Below are positions 51,517 through 60,691 of a stretch of DNA of 64,000 nt, in pieces. The DNA lies in NCBI RefSeq assembly GCF_001524445.2, contig NZ_CP013417.1:2604001-2668000 (forward strand). Reading direction: 5' to 3'. A program made the position numbers and the translations under genes. Under the pieces are notes generated by a model. That model had not been told where the DNA came from. It saw only the letters and a program-made list of their open reading frames with translations, and did no database searches. This stretch comes from Burkholderia savannae. Lineage in GTDB: Bacteria; Pseudomonadota; Gammaproteobacteria; Burkholderiales; Burkholderiaceae. Each line of letters starts with the position of its first letter. Position 1 is the stretch's first letter.

Positions 51517-51642
51517 CTGAGTCCTCGTCTTCGAATGTCCATACGTTCAACAGGGTCCGGCACCCGGCAAGCCGTCCAGTCGCGTTCGCATGCCGAACTG
51601 CCGCACATGACGAAATGCTCTAGATCCTTTCTTCCCTGACGC

Positions 51643-51669
51643 TAAAGAATCGGCACAATGCGCCGTTAT
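51643..51669 (+). promoter_or_regulatory. Sigma-28 (FliA)-like promoter of the PAS/GGDEF/EAL gene
   Basis: TAAAGAAT (51643-51650) and GCCGTTAT (51662-51669) are separated by exactly 11 bp. Each matches six of eight bases of the sigma-28 consensus TAAAGTTT and GCCGATAA. A start of transcription near 51676 would leave a leader of about 38 nt before the ATG. Confidence 0.5.
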
Positions 51670-51713
51670 TGCGTCCGGACACCGGTTCCAGCCCCTTCAC
51701 GCCAGCGAGATAC

Positions 51714-53549
51714 ATGGAAGCCATCAGGAACAAGACGCCCCGCAAAGGCTCCTGGCGCGCCGCATTTCACAAGCTCCGCCGCTTCGCCTGGTCGGGCGGC
51801 GCGCTGATGCCCGCGCGCGCCGGCACGCCGCGCGCCGACGATACGGTCCGAAGCTGGCTGGAGCAAACCGTCGGTGCGGTCGATTTCCTCGCTCACGTCG
51901 ACCGCGATCTGCGCTTCCTGTACGTGTCCGACGCGGGCCTGCGCTTCATCGGCTACCACCGCGAATATCTGCACACGCTCACGCTGCGCGACCTGATCCC
52001 CGAGCAGGATACCGCGACGCTCGACGGCCTGCTCGCCCGCGCGTCCGCGTCGGGCGACGTCGAGAAGGCGACGCTCTGTCTCGTCAAGTCGCTGACCTAC
52101 CCGCTCGACGTCGAGGTGCGCGCGGTGCGCAGCCGCCACCACGGCGTCGACGGCTTCGCGATCGCGGCGTTCGACGTGTCGTCGTGGCGGGCGATCGAGG
52201 CGCGGCTCACCTACGAGCTGCACCACGACCCGATGACGGGGCTCGACAACCTGTCCGCGCTGCTGCCCGCGCTGATGCGCGCGCAAAAGACGGCCGACGA
52301 AGGCGGCGGCTGCACCGCGCTTTTGCTGCTCGATCTCGACGACTACCAGCGAATCAACCGCGCGCTCGGCTACGACGCGGGCGACGCGCTGCTGCGCGAC
52401 ACCGCCCAGCGGCTGCAGCGGCTCGCGACCCGCGGCGAACGGCTCGCGCGCGTCGCGAGCGACAAGTTCGCGGTGATGCTGAACGCGCCCACGCGCATCG
52501 ACGCGATCGACGCGGCCGAGGCGCTCGCCCGACAGCTGCAGACGGCCGTGCAGCGGCCGTACGCGTACGACGGGCAGGCCGTGCACCTGTCGGCGAGCGT
52601 CGGCATCGCGATCTATCCGGACGCGCGCGCCGCGTCGAAGCACGCGCAGCACCACAGTCCGCTGCTGCGGCGCGCGGACCGCGCGCTCTCGCGGGCGAAG
52701 GCGGCGGGCGGCAACGCGCTCGCGTTCCACCAGCCGACCGACGATCCGGCCGACGCCGAGCGCCTGAAGCTCGAGGCCGATCTCTACAACGGCGTGCGCA
52801 ACGGCGAGTTCTCGCTGCACTTCCAGCCGATCACGAAGAGCCACACGGGCGCCGTCGTCGGCGTCGAGGCGCTGATCCGCTGGCATCACCCGGTGCACGG
52901 GCTCGTCGCGCCGGCAACGTTCATTCCGCTCGCGGAGTCGATCGGCCTCATCAACTATCTCGGCAACTGGGTGCTGAAGGCCGCGTGCATGCAGCTCGTG
53001 TCGTGGGACCGGCAAGGCATCGCTCTGCAATACGTGGCCGTCAACGTGTCGCCGCAGCAGTTCCGCGATCCGCGCTTCACGCAGAGCGTGCGCGACGCGA
53101 TCAAGCTGACGGGCATCGATCCGTGCCGGATCGTTCTCGAGATCACCGAAAGCCTTCTGATGCACGATCCGCATCACGCGAAGACGCTGCTCGAGGAAGT
53201 GACCGAGCTCGGCATCCGGTTCGCGGTCGACGATTTCGGCACCGGCTATTCGAGCCTTGCGTACCTGCAGAGCTTCCCGCTCGCGAAGTTGAAGATCGAC
53301 AGAAGTTTCGTCGAAAATCTGTTGACGTCGAGAAACGACCGCGCGATCGTGTCGGCGGTCGTCGGCCTTGCGCAGACGCTCGAGCTCGAGCTCGTCGCCG
53401 AGGGCGTCGAGACCGAGGCGCAGCGCACGCTGCTGACGGAGATGGGCTGCAACCACATCCAGGGCTGGCTCGTCTGCCGCGCGCTGCCGTCGGACGAGCT
53501 CGCGCAGCGCTTCGAGGCGCAGGAGCTTTATCTGCACGAAGCCGCATGA
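51714..53549 (+). CDS. PAS-GGDEF-EAL protein, likely c-di-GMP phosphodiesterase with degenerate GGDEF
   Basis: The 611-residue protein has a PAS domain (about 45-165), a GGDEF domain (about 170-345) and an EAL domain (about 355-605). The GGDEF signature is replaced by ASDKF (248-252), so cyclase activity is unlikely. EAL motifs are intact: FQPI, VEALIRW (Glu385), EITESLL, VDDFGTGYSS, LKIDRSF and AEGVET. The protein should hydrolyse c-di-GMP under PAS control, perhaps with GTP sensing by the GGDEF domain. A TTG start at 51669 would fall inside the predicted promoter, so the ATG is preferred. An HDOD gene follows after 34 bp. Confidence 0.92.
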   Translation: MEAIRNKTPRKGSWRAAFHKLRRFAWSGGALMPARAGTPRADDTVRSWLEQTVGAVDFLAHVDRDLRFLYVSDAGLRFIGYHREYLHTLTLRDLIPEQDTATLDGLLARASASGDVEKATLCLVKSLTYPLDVEVRAVRSRHHGVDGFAIAAFDVSSWRAIEARLTYELHHDPMTGLDNLSALLPALMRAQKTADEGGGCTALLLLDLDDYQRINRALGYDAGDALLRDTAQRLQRLATRGERLARVASDKFAVMLNAPTRIDAIDAAEALARQLQTAVQRPYAYDGQAVHLSASVGIAIYPDARAASKHAQHHSPLLRRADRALSRAKAAGGNALAFHQPTDDPADAERLKLEADLYNGVRNGEFSLHFQPITKSHTGAVVGVEALIRWHHPVHGLVAPATFIPLAESIGLINYLGNWVLKAACMQLVSWDRQGIALQYVAVNVSPQQFRDPRFTQSVRDAIKLTGIDPCRIVLEITESLLMHDPHHAKTLLEEVTELGIRFAVDDFGTGYSSLAYLQSFPLAKLKIDRSFVENLLTSRNDRAIVSAVVGLAQTLELELVAEGVETEAQRTLLTEMGCNHIQGWLVCRALPSDELAQRFEAQELYLHEAA

Positions 53550-53583
53550 CGCCCGCCGCCGGCTTCATCAATCACTGATTCGT

Positions 53584-55041
53584 ATGCCAATCACCGCACA
53601 ACTGCCGCGAACGGCGCTGCTCGACAAGCTCTGGGCCCGGATGAACGAGCGCGGCGATTTTCCGCTGCTGTCGGACGCGCTGCGCGCGACGATGGCCGCG
53701 ATGAAGAACGACGATCTCGACTTCACGGCGCTCGTGCGCGTCGTGCTGTCGGATTTCGCGCTGACGCAAAAAGTGCTGCGGCTCGCGAACTCGGCGATGT
53801 ACATGGCGTTCGGCGGCAACATCACGACCGTCACGCGTGCGCTGATGGTGCTCGGCATGGACGCCGTCGGCCATCTCGTCGTCGGGCTCAAGCTCGTCGA
53901 CCATTTCCATCACAGCGCGCCGCGCCGCATCGACGCGAAGCTCGAACTGAACCGCGCGCTGCTGTCGGGCTGCGTCGCGCGCAAGCTGACCGAGCATGTC
54001 GATCTGCGCGCGGGTGAGGAAGCGGTTGTCTGCACGTTGATGCGCCAGGTCGGCAAGCTGCTCGTCGTCTGCTATCTCGACGCCGAGTGGGAAGCGATCC
54101 GCCGGCGCGCGGCCGAGCATGACGACGACGACGAAGCCGCGTGCCGCACGGTGCTCGGCGTCGGCTTCGACGAGATCGGCCTCGAGGCGGCGTCGCGCTG
54201 GCGGCTGCCGGAGCTGATCCGCGCGGGCATGGCGCGCTTCGACGCGAACGACGGCGCGCCGCACGACGTCCAGTGGCTGCGCGCGGTGAGCCACTGCTCG
54301 ACCGACGTCGCGACCGCGCTCACGTCGTTGCACGCGCAGCAGCGCGACGCACGGATCGCGGCGCTCGCGCACCGCTTTCACGGCGCGCTCGGCACCGGCG
54401 CGGACGAGCTCGCCGAGATCGCGGCGTCGCTGTCGCGCGAAGAGACGAGCGACACGGTGATGCGCGAGATCGTCGAGCTGCGCGCGAACGCGGACAAGAT
54501 CGCGCGCGGCGCGTCGACGCCGCAGGCGTGCCTCGAAGCGGGCCTCGCGGATCTGCGCGCGCTGCCGTCCGAGCACGTGCTCGGCCCGGTGCTCGCGCTC
54601 GCGTCCGAAAGCGTGCTCGCGGGCCTCGCGTTCACGCGCACCGTGATGTTCGTGCGGCGCGACGACGGCATGTTCGCCGCGCGGCTCGGCTTCGGGCCGA
54701 ACGTCGACGCCACGCTTGAACAGTTGCGCTTTCACGAGGCGTTCCAGCCCGACGTGTTCCATCTCGCGATCACGAACTCGGTCGGCATCTTCATCGAGAA
54801 CGCGCATGATCCGAAGATGGTCAAGCGGCTGCCCGCGTGGTATCGGGACGCGTTTGACGACGCGCGCGCGTTCGTGCTGCTGCCCGTGACCGCGGAGCAA
54901 AACGCGGTCGCGCTGCTGTACGGCGACTGGTCGGCCGGCCAGCCGGCGCGCAAGATCACGCAGCAGGAAATGGGCGTGCTCAACGAGCTCGCGACCGAGC
55001 TCGGGCGCTTCTTTCACGACGCGCAGGCCGACGACAAATAG
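53584..55041 (+). CDS. HDOD-domain signalling protein
   Basis: The 485-residue protein has an N-terminal HDOD domain (about 15-215; FPLLSDALRATMAAMK ... FALTQKVLRLANSAMYM ... TVTRALMVLGMDAV). A C-terminal GAF-like region follows (about 310-480, with SVGIFIENAHDPK and FVLLPVTAEQNAVALLYGDW). HDOD proteins resemble HD-GYP proteins but lack catalytic residues and act in signalling, often in motility and biofilm control. It follows the EAL gene by 34 bp and probably shares its transcript. It ends before a strong convergent terminator. Confidence 0.9.
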   Translation: MPITAQLPRTALLDKLWARMNERGDFPLLSDALRATMAAMKNDDLDFTALVRVVLSDFALTQKVLRLANSAMYMAFGGNITTVTRALMVLGMDAVGHLVVGLKLVDHFHHSAPRRIDAKLELNRALLSGCVARKLTEHVDLRAGEEAVVCTLMRQVGKLLVVCYLDAEWEAIRRRAAEHDDDDEAACRTVLGVGFDEIGLEAASRWRLPELIRAGMARFDANDGAPHDVQWLRAVSHCSTDVATALTSLHAQQRDARIAALAHRFHGALGTGADELAEIAASLSREETSDTVMREIVELRANADKIARGASTPQACLEAGLADLRALPSEHVLGPVLALASESVLAGLAFTRTVMFVRRDDGMFAARLGFGPNVDATLEQLRFHEAFQPDVFHLAITNSVGIFIENAHDPKMVKRLPAWYRDAFDDARAFVLLPVTAEQNAVALLYGDWSAGQPARKITQQEMGVLNELATELGRFFHDAQADDK

Positions 55042-55384
55042 TGCGCGCGGCAGCCGCGCGCAACGCGGCCGCACACGCGATGCGGCGACGCATGCGGCAC
55101 GCGGCGACGGACGGTTCGATGCGCTCGCACTCGCCCCCACCCGCTCGCCGCGCAGCGCGAAGCGCCGCGGCTCGCGCGCCTGACGCAACGCGGCCGCCGC
55201 GCCCCGCCTGCCCTTTCGAGCACCGTTGGCGCTTCCGGGCATCGTCGGCCCCGGCGAACATCGTCAGCCGCCGCGCGATGGCGATCCGCCAACGCACGCC
55301 GAAGCCCGCCGCCACGGAACCGCGATATCCCGCCCGGTGCGCATCGCACTACGCGCCCGCCTTCCTTCATCGACCGTCATCAAC
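55042..55384. other. Intergenic region after the HDOD gene, no gene seen
   Basis: No coding sequence, array or operator was recognised in these 343 bp. Confidence 0.45.
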
Positions 55385-55423
55385 AAGAAGCGGCAAACGG
55401 GCCCGCCCCGTTTGCCGCTTCTT
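55385..55423. terminator. Strong bidirectional terminator between convergent operons
   Basis: A perfect 17-bp stem (AAGAAGCGGCAAACGGG with its complement) around a 5-nt loop ends in a short T run. It separates the HDOD gene from the leftward oxidase operon. Confidence 0.85.
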
Positions 55424-55512
55424 TCAATGCGGCGTTGCCTGCGACGCAGCGTTCGTGCGCGCCCGCCACCTTCGCGGCTCGCGCCGGAGCGCGGCCGCAA
55501 CCGCGCCGCCCG

Positions 55513-56301
55513 TCAGGGCCGGCCCGCGTAATACCGCGCGGCGGCCGCGATCTCGCCGGGCGTCATCTGTCGCGCGACGTTGCGCATCTGCTCGCTGATG
55601 TCGTTGTGCCGCGCGCCCGACGCGAACGCCTGCAACTGCGCGTTGATGTAGACCTCCGGCTCGCCTTCGAGCCTCGGCCCGCCGACCTTGTTGTCCATCC
55701 CGCCGTGGCACGACGCGCACGGCGCGATGTTGCGCATCGGCGCGCCGCTCGCGACGATCTTCGGCGGCGCGGCGGCGAGCTGCGTCGCGGTGTGCGGCAG
55801 ATACGAGTAGAACGCCGCGAGATCGCGCATGTCCTGGTCGGTGAGGTTCGCGACCATCGGCGCCATCACCGCGTTCGTGCGCGCGCCCGTCTGGAAGTCC
55901 TTCAACTGCTTGTAGATGACGGCCGCGTACTGGCCCGCGAGGTTCGGCGAATTCGCATCGCTCATCCCGCGCGCGCCGTGACACATCGTGCAGCGCATCG
56001 CGAGCGTCGCGCCGCGGCCGATCGACAGGCTGTCCGCGCCCGCCATCATCTGCGGCGTGACGACGACCGTGCTCGTCTTGACGGCCGAAGGCGCCGGCTC
56101 CGGCTGCGACGCGAGCCATGCGCGCGGCACGCCGGCCGCGCTGCAGATCGCGTTCCAGATGCCCTGGAACTGCGCGTCCTTCTGCGCCGACGGCAGCCAG
56201 ACGAAGCCGATCAGCACCGACGCGACCACCGCGAACAGCGTGAGACCGACACTGACCGTGAACCAGCGGTTGCGAATCGAAAACAGACGTTCCGTGCTCA
56301 T
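55513..56301 (-). CDS. Membrane-anchored dihaem cytochrome c (oxidase operon)
   Basis: The 262-residue protein has an N-terminal membrane anchor (about 12-36). It carries two haem-c sites, CTMCH (104-108) and CASCH (195-199), in a tandem cytochrome c4-like arrangement. It is the last gene of the leftward oxidase operon, and its ATG overlaps the stop of the catalytic subunit (ATGA). It may be the immediate electron donor to subunit II. Confidence 0.92.
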   Translation of the reverse strand: MSTERLFSIRNRWFTVSVGLTLFAVVASVLIGFVWLPSAQKDAQFQGIWNAICSAAGVPRAWLASQPEPAPSAVKTSTVVVTPQMMAGADSLSIGRGATLAMRCTMCHGARGMSDANSPNLAGQYAAVIYKQLKDFQTGARTNAVMAPMVANLTDQDMRDLAAFYSYLPHTATQLAAAPPKIVASGAPMRNIAPCASCHGGMDNKVGGPRLEGEPEVYINAQLQAFASGARHNDISEQMRNVARQMTPGEIAAAARYYAGRP

Positions 56302-57923
56302 CGCTGCGCCCCCATGTAGATCGCCGGCACCGACGGTTGCTTGAGCGCCATCAGCTGCGCGATCGGATAGCCGTAGTTGACGACCGTGAGGCCGATCATC
56401 AGCGCGATCCACAGCGCGAAGCTGTTGAGCGCGACGGGCAGCGTCTTCGGCTCGTGGACGGCCGAGCTGAACGTGAACTCGGCGGGCTTCACCTTCGCGC
56501 CGCAATGGCTGCGTATCAGCACGACGAAGAACAGCACGGCCGACGCGACGAGGATCAGCGCGCCGACGACGGACATGATCACCCACGCCGCCTGCGGCGC
56601 GAGCGCGGGGTCGCTGTAGTCGTAATAGGCCATCCGGCGCGGCATGCCGAGGATGCCGACGTAGTGCCACGGGAACGTCGTGACGATCATCCCGATGAAC
56701 CACAGCCACAGCTGCGTCTTGACGAGGCGCAGGCTGCCGAGCGCGCGGCCCGTCAGATGCGGCCACAGCTCGTAGGCGATCGCGAAGTACATGATGACGA
56801 CAGCGCCGCCGAAGATCAGGTGGAAGTGGCCCGTGATCCACTGCGTGTTGTGGATCGTCGAATCGAGCTGGTAGCTCATGTTGATGAGCCCGCCCGCGCC
56901 GCCGAAGCCGAGCATCACGAACGAGAACGCGACGGCGAGCATCATCGGCTCGTGCCACGGCAGCGCGCGCAGCCAGCCGAACGCGCCCTTGCCGCCGCGC
57001 AGGCGCGCCGCGATCTCGACCGACGCGCACACCGTGAACACCGTGAGGAGCGTCGGCACCGCGACGAGCGCCGTGAACACCGATTGCAGGAACTTGAAGC
57101 CGGAGCCCACCTGCGGATCGGCGAACAGGTGGTGAATGCCGATCGGCATCGCGCCGACGAGGAACAGGATGAACGAGATGCGCGCCATCCCGTCGCTGTA
57201 CAGCTTGCCGCCGATCGCGCGCGGCACGAGCGTGTAGTACGCGATGTACGCGGGGATCAGCCAGAAGTAGACGATCGCATGCAGCGTCCACGAGAAGAAC
57301 ACGCGCGCGAGGCCCGCGTCGATCGTCGACTTGAGCCCGACCGCGACGGGCAGGATCTGGAACAGGATCTCGATCGCGGCGCCGACCGCGGTCCAGCCCC
57401 ACAGATACGCGCCCGCGACGTTCGCGAACATCGCGAGCGGGATCGGCTTGCCGCGATTGCCCTTCTTCCACGCATACAGGTTCACCGACATCAGCGCGAC
57501 CCAGATCCACGAGCCGACGACGACGAGCACGACACCGAGGTAGTAGAACGGGCTGCCGATCATCGGCGGATAGAACGTGTACAGCACCGACGACAGGCCG
57601 AGCGACACGGGCGTCATCGCGACGACCGAGCCGAGCGCGATCAGCCAGAAGCCCGTCCACGCCCAGCGGCGGCCGACGAGCGGCATCTTGAGCGCGAGCT
57701 CGCTGATCGCGTAGCCGAAGCCCATCGCGATCAGCGTCGGGAACACGTAGCCCATCACGGAGCCGTGCGCCGTCACCGAACGATAGTAGAGCTCGGGATT
57801 GCCGAGCCAAGGATGCAGCGGGCTGCGCGCGAGCATCTGCCACGCGCCGAGCAGCAGCGCGACGCCGAACACCGCGAACGCGAGCCAGAAGTGGGCGAGC
57901 ACCAGTCGATTATTCTTTAACAC
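56298..57923 (-). CDS. ba3-type (B-family) cytochrome c oxidase subunit I
   Basis: The 541-residue, 12-13-TM protein is the catalytic haem-copper subunit. LHAIVYFWLIPAY, GIHHLFADP and GHFHLIFGG hold the copper- and haem-binding histidines, and their wording resembles Thermus ba3 oxidase rather than aa3 or cbb3. It reduces oxygen to water and pumps protons. Translation starts at GTG inside the end of the subunit II gene (14-bp overlap). The B-family enzymes have high oxygen affinity, which fits the FNR/ANR-like site before the operon. Confidence 0.93.
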   Translation of the reverse strand: MLKNNRLVLAHFWLAFAVFGVALLLGAWQMLARSPLHPWLGNPELYYRSVTAHGSVMGYVFPTLIAMGFGYAISELALKMPLVGRRWAWTGFWLIALGSVVAMTPVSLGLSSVLYTFYPPMIGSPFYYLGVVLVVVGSWIWVALMSVNLYAWKKGNRGKPIPLAMFANVAGAYLWGWTAVGAAIEILFQILPVAVGLKSTIDAGLARVFFSWTLHAIVYFWLIPAYIAYYTLVPRAIGGKLYSDGMARISFILFLVGAMPIGIHHLFADPQVGSGFKFLQSVFTALVAVPTLLTVFTVCASVEIAARLRGGKGAFGWLRALPWHEPMMLAVAFSFVMLGFGGAGGLINMSYQLDSTIHNTQWITGHFHLIFGGAVVIMYFAIAYELWPHLTGRALGSLRLVKTQLWLWFIGMIVTTFPWHYVGILGMPRRMAYYDYSDPALAPQAAWVIMSVVGALILVASAVLFFVVLIRSHCGAKVKPAEFTFSSAVHEPKTLPVALNSFALWIALMIGLTVVNYGYPIAQLMALKQPSVPAIYMGAQR

Positions 57924-58482
57924 AGCTCAGTCTCCGCGCGCCGGACGCCAGTTTGTCGAATTCCGCACGGTCAATGACCTTGACGTGCGCCCACATCCCC
58001 TCGTGCCCCGTGCCGCAATACTCGTGGCACGGCATCAGGTGGTCCCTCGGCTTGTCGAAGGTCGTCCGGAACGTCGCGACGTAGCCGGGCTCGAGCATCG
58101 AGTTGATGTTGGTGTCGGTGATGAGGAAGCCGTGCACGACGTCCGCGCTCGTCGCGCGGAACGTGACGGGCGTGTTCGCCGGCACGAGGATGCACTGCGG
58201 CGTGAACGAATACTGCTGGCCGATCACGCGCACCGTGACCGAGCCGTCCGGCTCGCGCGCGGTGCCGAGGTTGCTCTCGACGAATTCGCCGGAGACGTGC
58301 AGCGTCGTCGGATCGATCGTTTCGACGCGCGACGGCGGCATCATCGCCCAATGCAGGCCGGTGAACACCATCATGGCGACGAGGACGACCATCAGGCCGA
58401 CGGCCAGGATCGCCCACCTGCGCTCGATCCGGGCCGCGAGCTGCGCGCCGTCGAGACGGTCTGGCATAGGTTGTTTGGACAT
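57910..58482 (-). CDS. Cytochrome c oxidase subunit II (CuA)
   Basis: The 190-residue protein has one membrane anchor (about 24-45). The cupredoxin domain holds the full CuA set: His117, Cys152, Glu154, Cys156, His160 and Met163 (CHEYCGTGHEGM). It accepts electrons from cytochrome c and passes them to subunit I. The short form with one anchor is normal for the B family. It overlaps subunit I by 14 bp. Confidence 0.95.
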   Translation of the reverse strand: MSKQPMPDRLDGAQLAARIERRWAILAVGLMVVLVAMMVFTGLHWAMMPPSRVETIDPTTLHVSGEFVESNLGTAREPDGSVTVRVIGQQYSFTPQCILVPANTPVTFRATSADVVHGFLITDTNINSMLEPGYVATFRTTFDKPRDHLMPCHEYCGTGHEGMWAHVKVIDRAEFDKLASGARRLSCVKE

Positions 58483-58492
58483 GGGAGCCGTT

Positions 58493-58675
58493 TTATTGGA
58501 TCACGCCGCGAGGCAGGAAGACGAGAAAGTAAAAGGCGAACCACAGCGCGATCACGATCGCGGTCGCGGTGCCGGCAAGCGCGAGCGCGCCGCGCGGCCC
58601 CGCGCGGACGATCTCGTCGACCGCGTCGTCGTGCGGTTCGGGGTCGCCCCCGTGTCGTTGGGAAGTGTCGCTCAT
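58493..58675 (-). CDS. Small single-pass oxidase subunit (subunit IIa-like)
   Basis: The 60-residue protein has a polar His/Asp-rich N-terminus and one membrane helix (ALAGTATAIVIALWFAFYFLVFL). B-family oxidases carry a small one-helix subunit IIa; position and size fit this well. It lies 10 bp before subunit II and 7 bp after the trihaem cytochrome gene. Confidence 0.82.
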   Translation of the reverse strand: MSDTSQRHGGDPEPHDDAVDEIVRAGPRGALALAGTATAIVIALWFAFYFLVFLPRGVIQ

Positions 58676-58682
58676 GATGTCC

Positions 58683-59975
58683 TCAATAGAGCGGAGCGGA
58701 ACGCAGCGCGTTGGCTTCCTTCGCGGAAACCGGCGTGCCGCGGTTGCCCCAGGCGGTGCGGATGAACGTCGTCACGGCGGCCACTTCGTCGTCCGACAGC
58801 GACTGGGCGAACGGCGGCATGCCGTAGGGCTCGGGATTCTTCGCGGTGCCGGGCGCATAGCCGCCGTTCAGCACCATGCGGATCGGGTTCACCGCGGAGG
58901 TCATCTGGATCGACTGGTTGCCCGCGAGCGGCGGGAACGCGGGCGTCTTGCCGCGCCCCGTCTTGCCGTGGCAGCTCGCGCACTGCGCGTCGTAGATCTT
59001 CGCGCCGAGCTTGTGGAGGCGCGCCTGCTCCGATGCGGGCATCGTCGTCTTCAGCGCGGCCTCGGCCTCGCCGCCGCGCTGCGGCAGCGACTTCAGATAC
59101 ACGGCCATCGCGCGCACGTCGTCGTCGGACAGGTGCTGCAGGCTGTCGTAGACGACTTCGGCCATCGGCCCGTACACCGCGCCGCGATGCGATGCGCCCG
59201 CCTGCAGGAGCCCCGTGATGTCGGCGATGCTCCAGTCGCCGAGCCCCGCTTCCCGGTTCGACGTGAGCGAAGGCGCGTACCACGCCTGCATCGGAATCAG
59301 TCCGCCCTCGAACGCGTTCGATTCGGAGCTGCCGCCGAGCGCGTTGATCGCGGTGTGGCACATCGAGCAATGGCCGAGCCCCTGCACGAGATACGCGCCG
59401 CGATTCCATTCCGCCGACTTCGAGTTGTCCGGCTGATACTCGCCCTCCTTGAAGAACAGCGTGCGCCAGCCGATCAGCAGCTGCCGGTTGTTGTACGGAA
59501 AGCGCATGTCGTGCGGCCGGTTCGCGAGCTTCACGGGCGGCACCGAGCGCAGGTACGCGAAGATCGCGTCCGAATCCGCGCGCGTGACCTTCGTGTACGC
59601 GGCGAACGGCATCGCCGGGTACAGCAGCGAGCCGTCGCGCGAACGCCCGGTGTGCATCATCGTGTAGAACTCGTCGGCCGTCCATTTGCCGATGCCCGCC
59701 TCGTTGTCGGGCGTGATGTTCGGCGAATACAGCGTGCCGAACGGCGTCGGCATCGCGCGGCCGCCCGCGAAGAGCTTCTCGCCCGGCACCGTATGGCACG
59801 CGATGCAGTCGCCCGCGCGCGCCAGATATTCGCCGCGCTTGACGCTCGCCGCGTCGGCGGCGGGCTGCGCGTGCGCGGCGGATGCGGCGAACGCCGCCGC
59901 GAGCAGCGCGAACGCGGCATTCGCGAGCGCACCGCGGAATTTGACGATCAAATGCTTGTGCACCGAGGCCTCCAT
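58683..59975 (-). CDS. Trihaem cytochrome c
   Basis: The 430-residue exported protein has a signal peptide ending AAHAQ and three CxxCH haem sites: CIACH (57-61), CSMCH and CASCH. The layout resembles the cytochrome subunit of alcohol or aldehyde dehydrogenases, which passes electrons to a quinone or oxidase. Here it sits inside an oxidase operon without a dehydrogenase, so it probably gathers electrons for the oxidase. Its ATG overlaps the preceding stop (TAATG). Confidence 0.92.
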   Translation of the reverse strand: MEASVHKHLIVKFRGALANAAFALLAAAFAASAAHAQPAADAASVKRGEYLARAGDCIACHTVPGEKLFAGGRAMPTPFGTLYSPNITPDNEAGIGKWTADEFYTMMHTGRSRDGSLLYPAMPFAAYTKVTRADSDAIFAYLRSVPPVKLANRPHDMRFPYNNRQLLIGWRTLFFKEGEYQPDNSKSAEWNRGAYLVQGLGHCSMCHTAINALGGSSESNAFEGGLIPMQAWYAPSLTSNREAGLGDWSIADITGLLQAGASHRGAVYGPMAEVVYDSLQHLSDDDVRAMAVYLKSLPQRGGEAEAALKTTMPASEQARLHKLGAKIYDAQCASCHGKTGRGKTPAFPPLAGNQSIQMTSAVNPIRMVLNGGYAPGTAKNPEPYGMPPFAQSLSDDEVAAVTTFIRTAWGNRGTPVSAKEANALRSAPLY

Positions 59976-60691
59976 TAACGCGGTTCGCTACCGCATGCGA
60001 GCGGCATGTCGAGCGAGCCCGCGGGGGCGGGCGACGGGTTCGCGGGCGCGGGCTGCGTAGCGAGCCACGCGGAGATGGCGGTCACGTCCGTGTCGGTGAG
60101 GCGGGATGCGACCTGTTGCATGCAGTCGGGCGCGATCGACGTGCGGGTGCCGTAACGCCACGCGCCGAGCTGCGCGCTCAGGTATTCGGCGTGCAGGCCG
60201 AGCAGGCCCGGCACGGCGGGCTCCATGCCCGTCAGCGCCGCGCCGTGGCACGACGCGCACGCGGGAATCTTGCGCGACGGGTCGCCCGATTTCACGAGCT
60301 GCCGGCCGCTCTCGAGCGCCGCGGGCGCGACGGCGGGCGCCGCGATCGCCGGGAACGGCGGCCGCTGGCTCGCGAAGTGGTCGGCGATCCGGTGCAGGTA
60401 CGCGTCCGGCAGGTACGCGAGCAGATAGTTCATCGGCGGGTACTTGCGCCGGCCGTCGCGAAACGCGACGAGCTGGTTGTACAGATAGCCGGCGGGCTTG
60501 CCGGACAGGCGCGGGAAGTAGTCGTTCGACGTCCCCTCGCCTCGCCGGCCGTGGCATGCGGCGCATGCGAGCACGCGCGCCTCCATCGTGTCGGGCGCGC
60601 GCTCCGTCTGGGGTTCCTGGGATAGCGCCGTCTGGCTCAGCAAGCCGCACAGCACGGCAAGTACAGCGGTGGGTCTCGAGGTCACTGTCAT
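59975..60691 (-). CDS. Dihaem cytochrome c (c4-like)
   Basis: This exported protein of about 238 residues has a signal peptide and two haem sites, CAACH and CASCH, each in a cytochrome c4-type half. It is the first gene of the oxidase operon. The start is ambiguous: the ATG chosen here lies directly after GGAGAGG. A GTG two codons later has better spacing, and a TTG four codons earlier is also in frame. All give a working signal peptide. Confidence 0.88.
   Translation of the reverse strand: MTVTSRPTAVLAVLCGLLSQTALSQEPQTERAPDTMEARVLACAACHGRRGEGTSNDYFPRLSGKPAGYLYNQLVAFRDGRRKYPPMNYLLAYLPDAYLHRIADHFASQRPPFPAIAAPAVAPAALESGRQLVKSGDPSRKIPACASCHGAALTGMEPAVPGLLGLHAEYLSAQLGAWRYGTRTSIAPDCMQQVASRLTDTDVTAISAWLATQPAPANPSPAPAGSLDMPLACGSEPR

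Noticed and set aside
51669..51713. TTG start extending the PAS/GGDEF/EAL protein by 15 residues
   Set aside because: The codon lies within the predicted -10 of the sigma-28-like promoter, and the next ATG gives a normal N-terminus.
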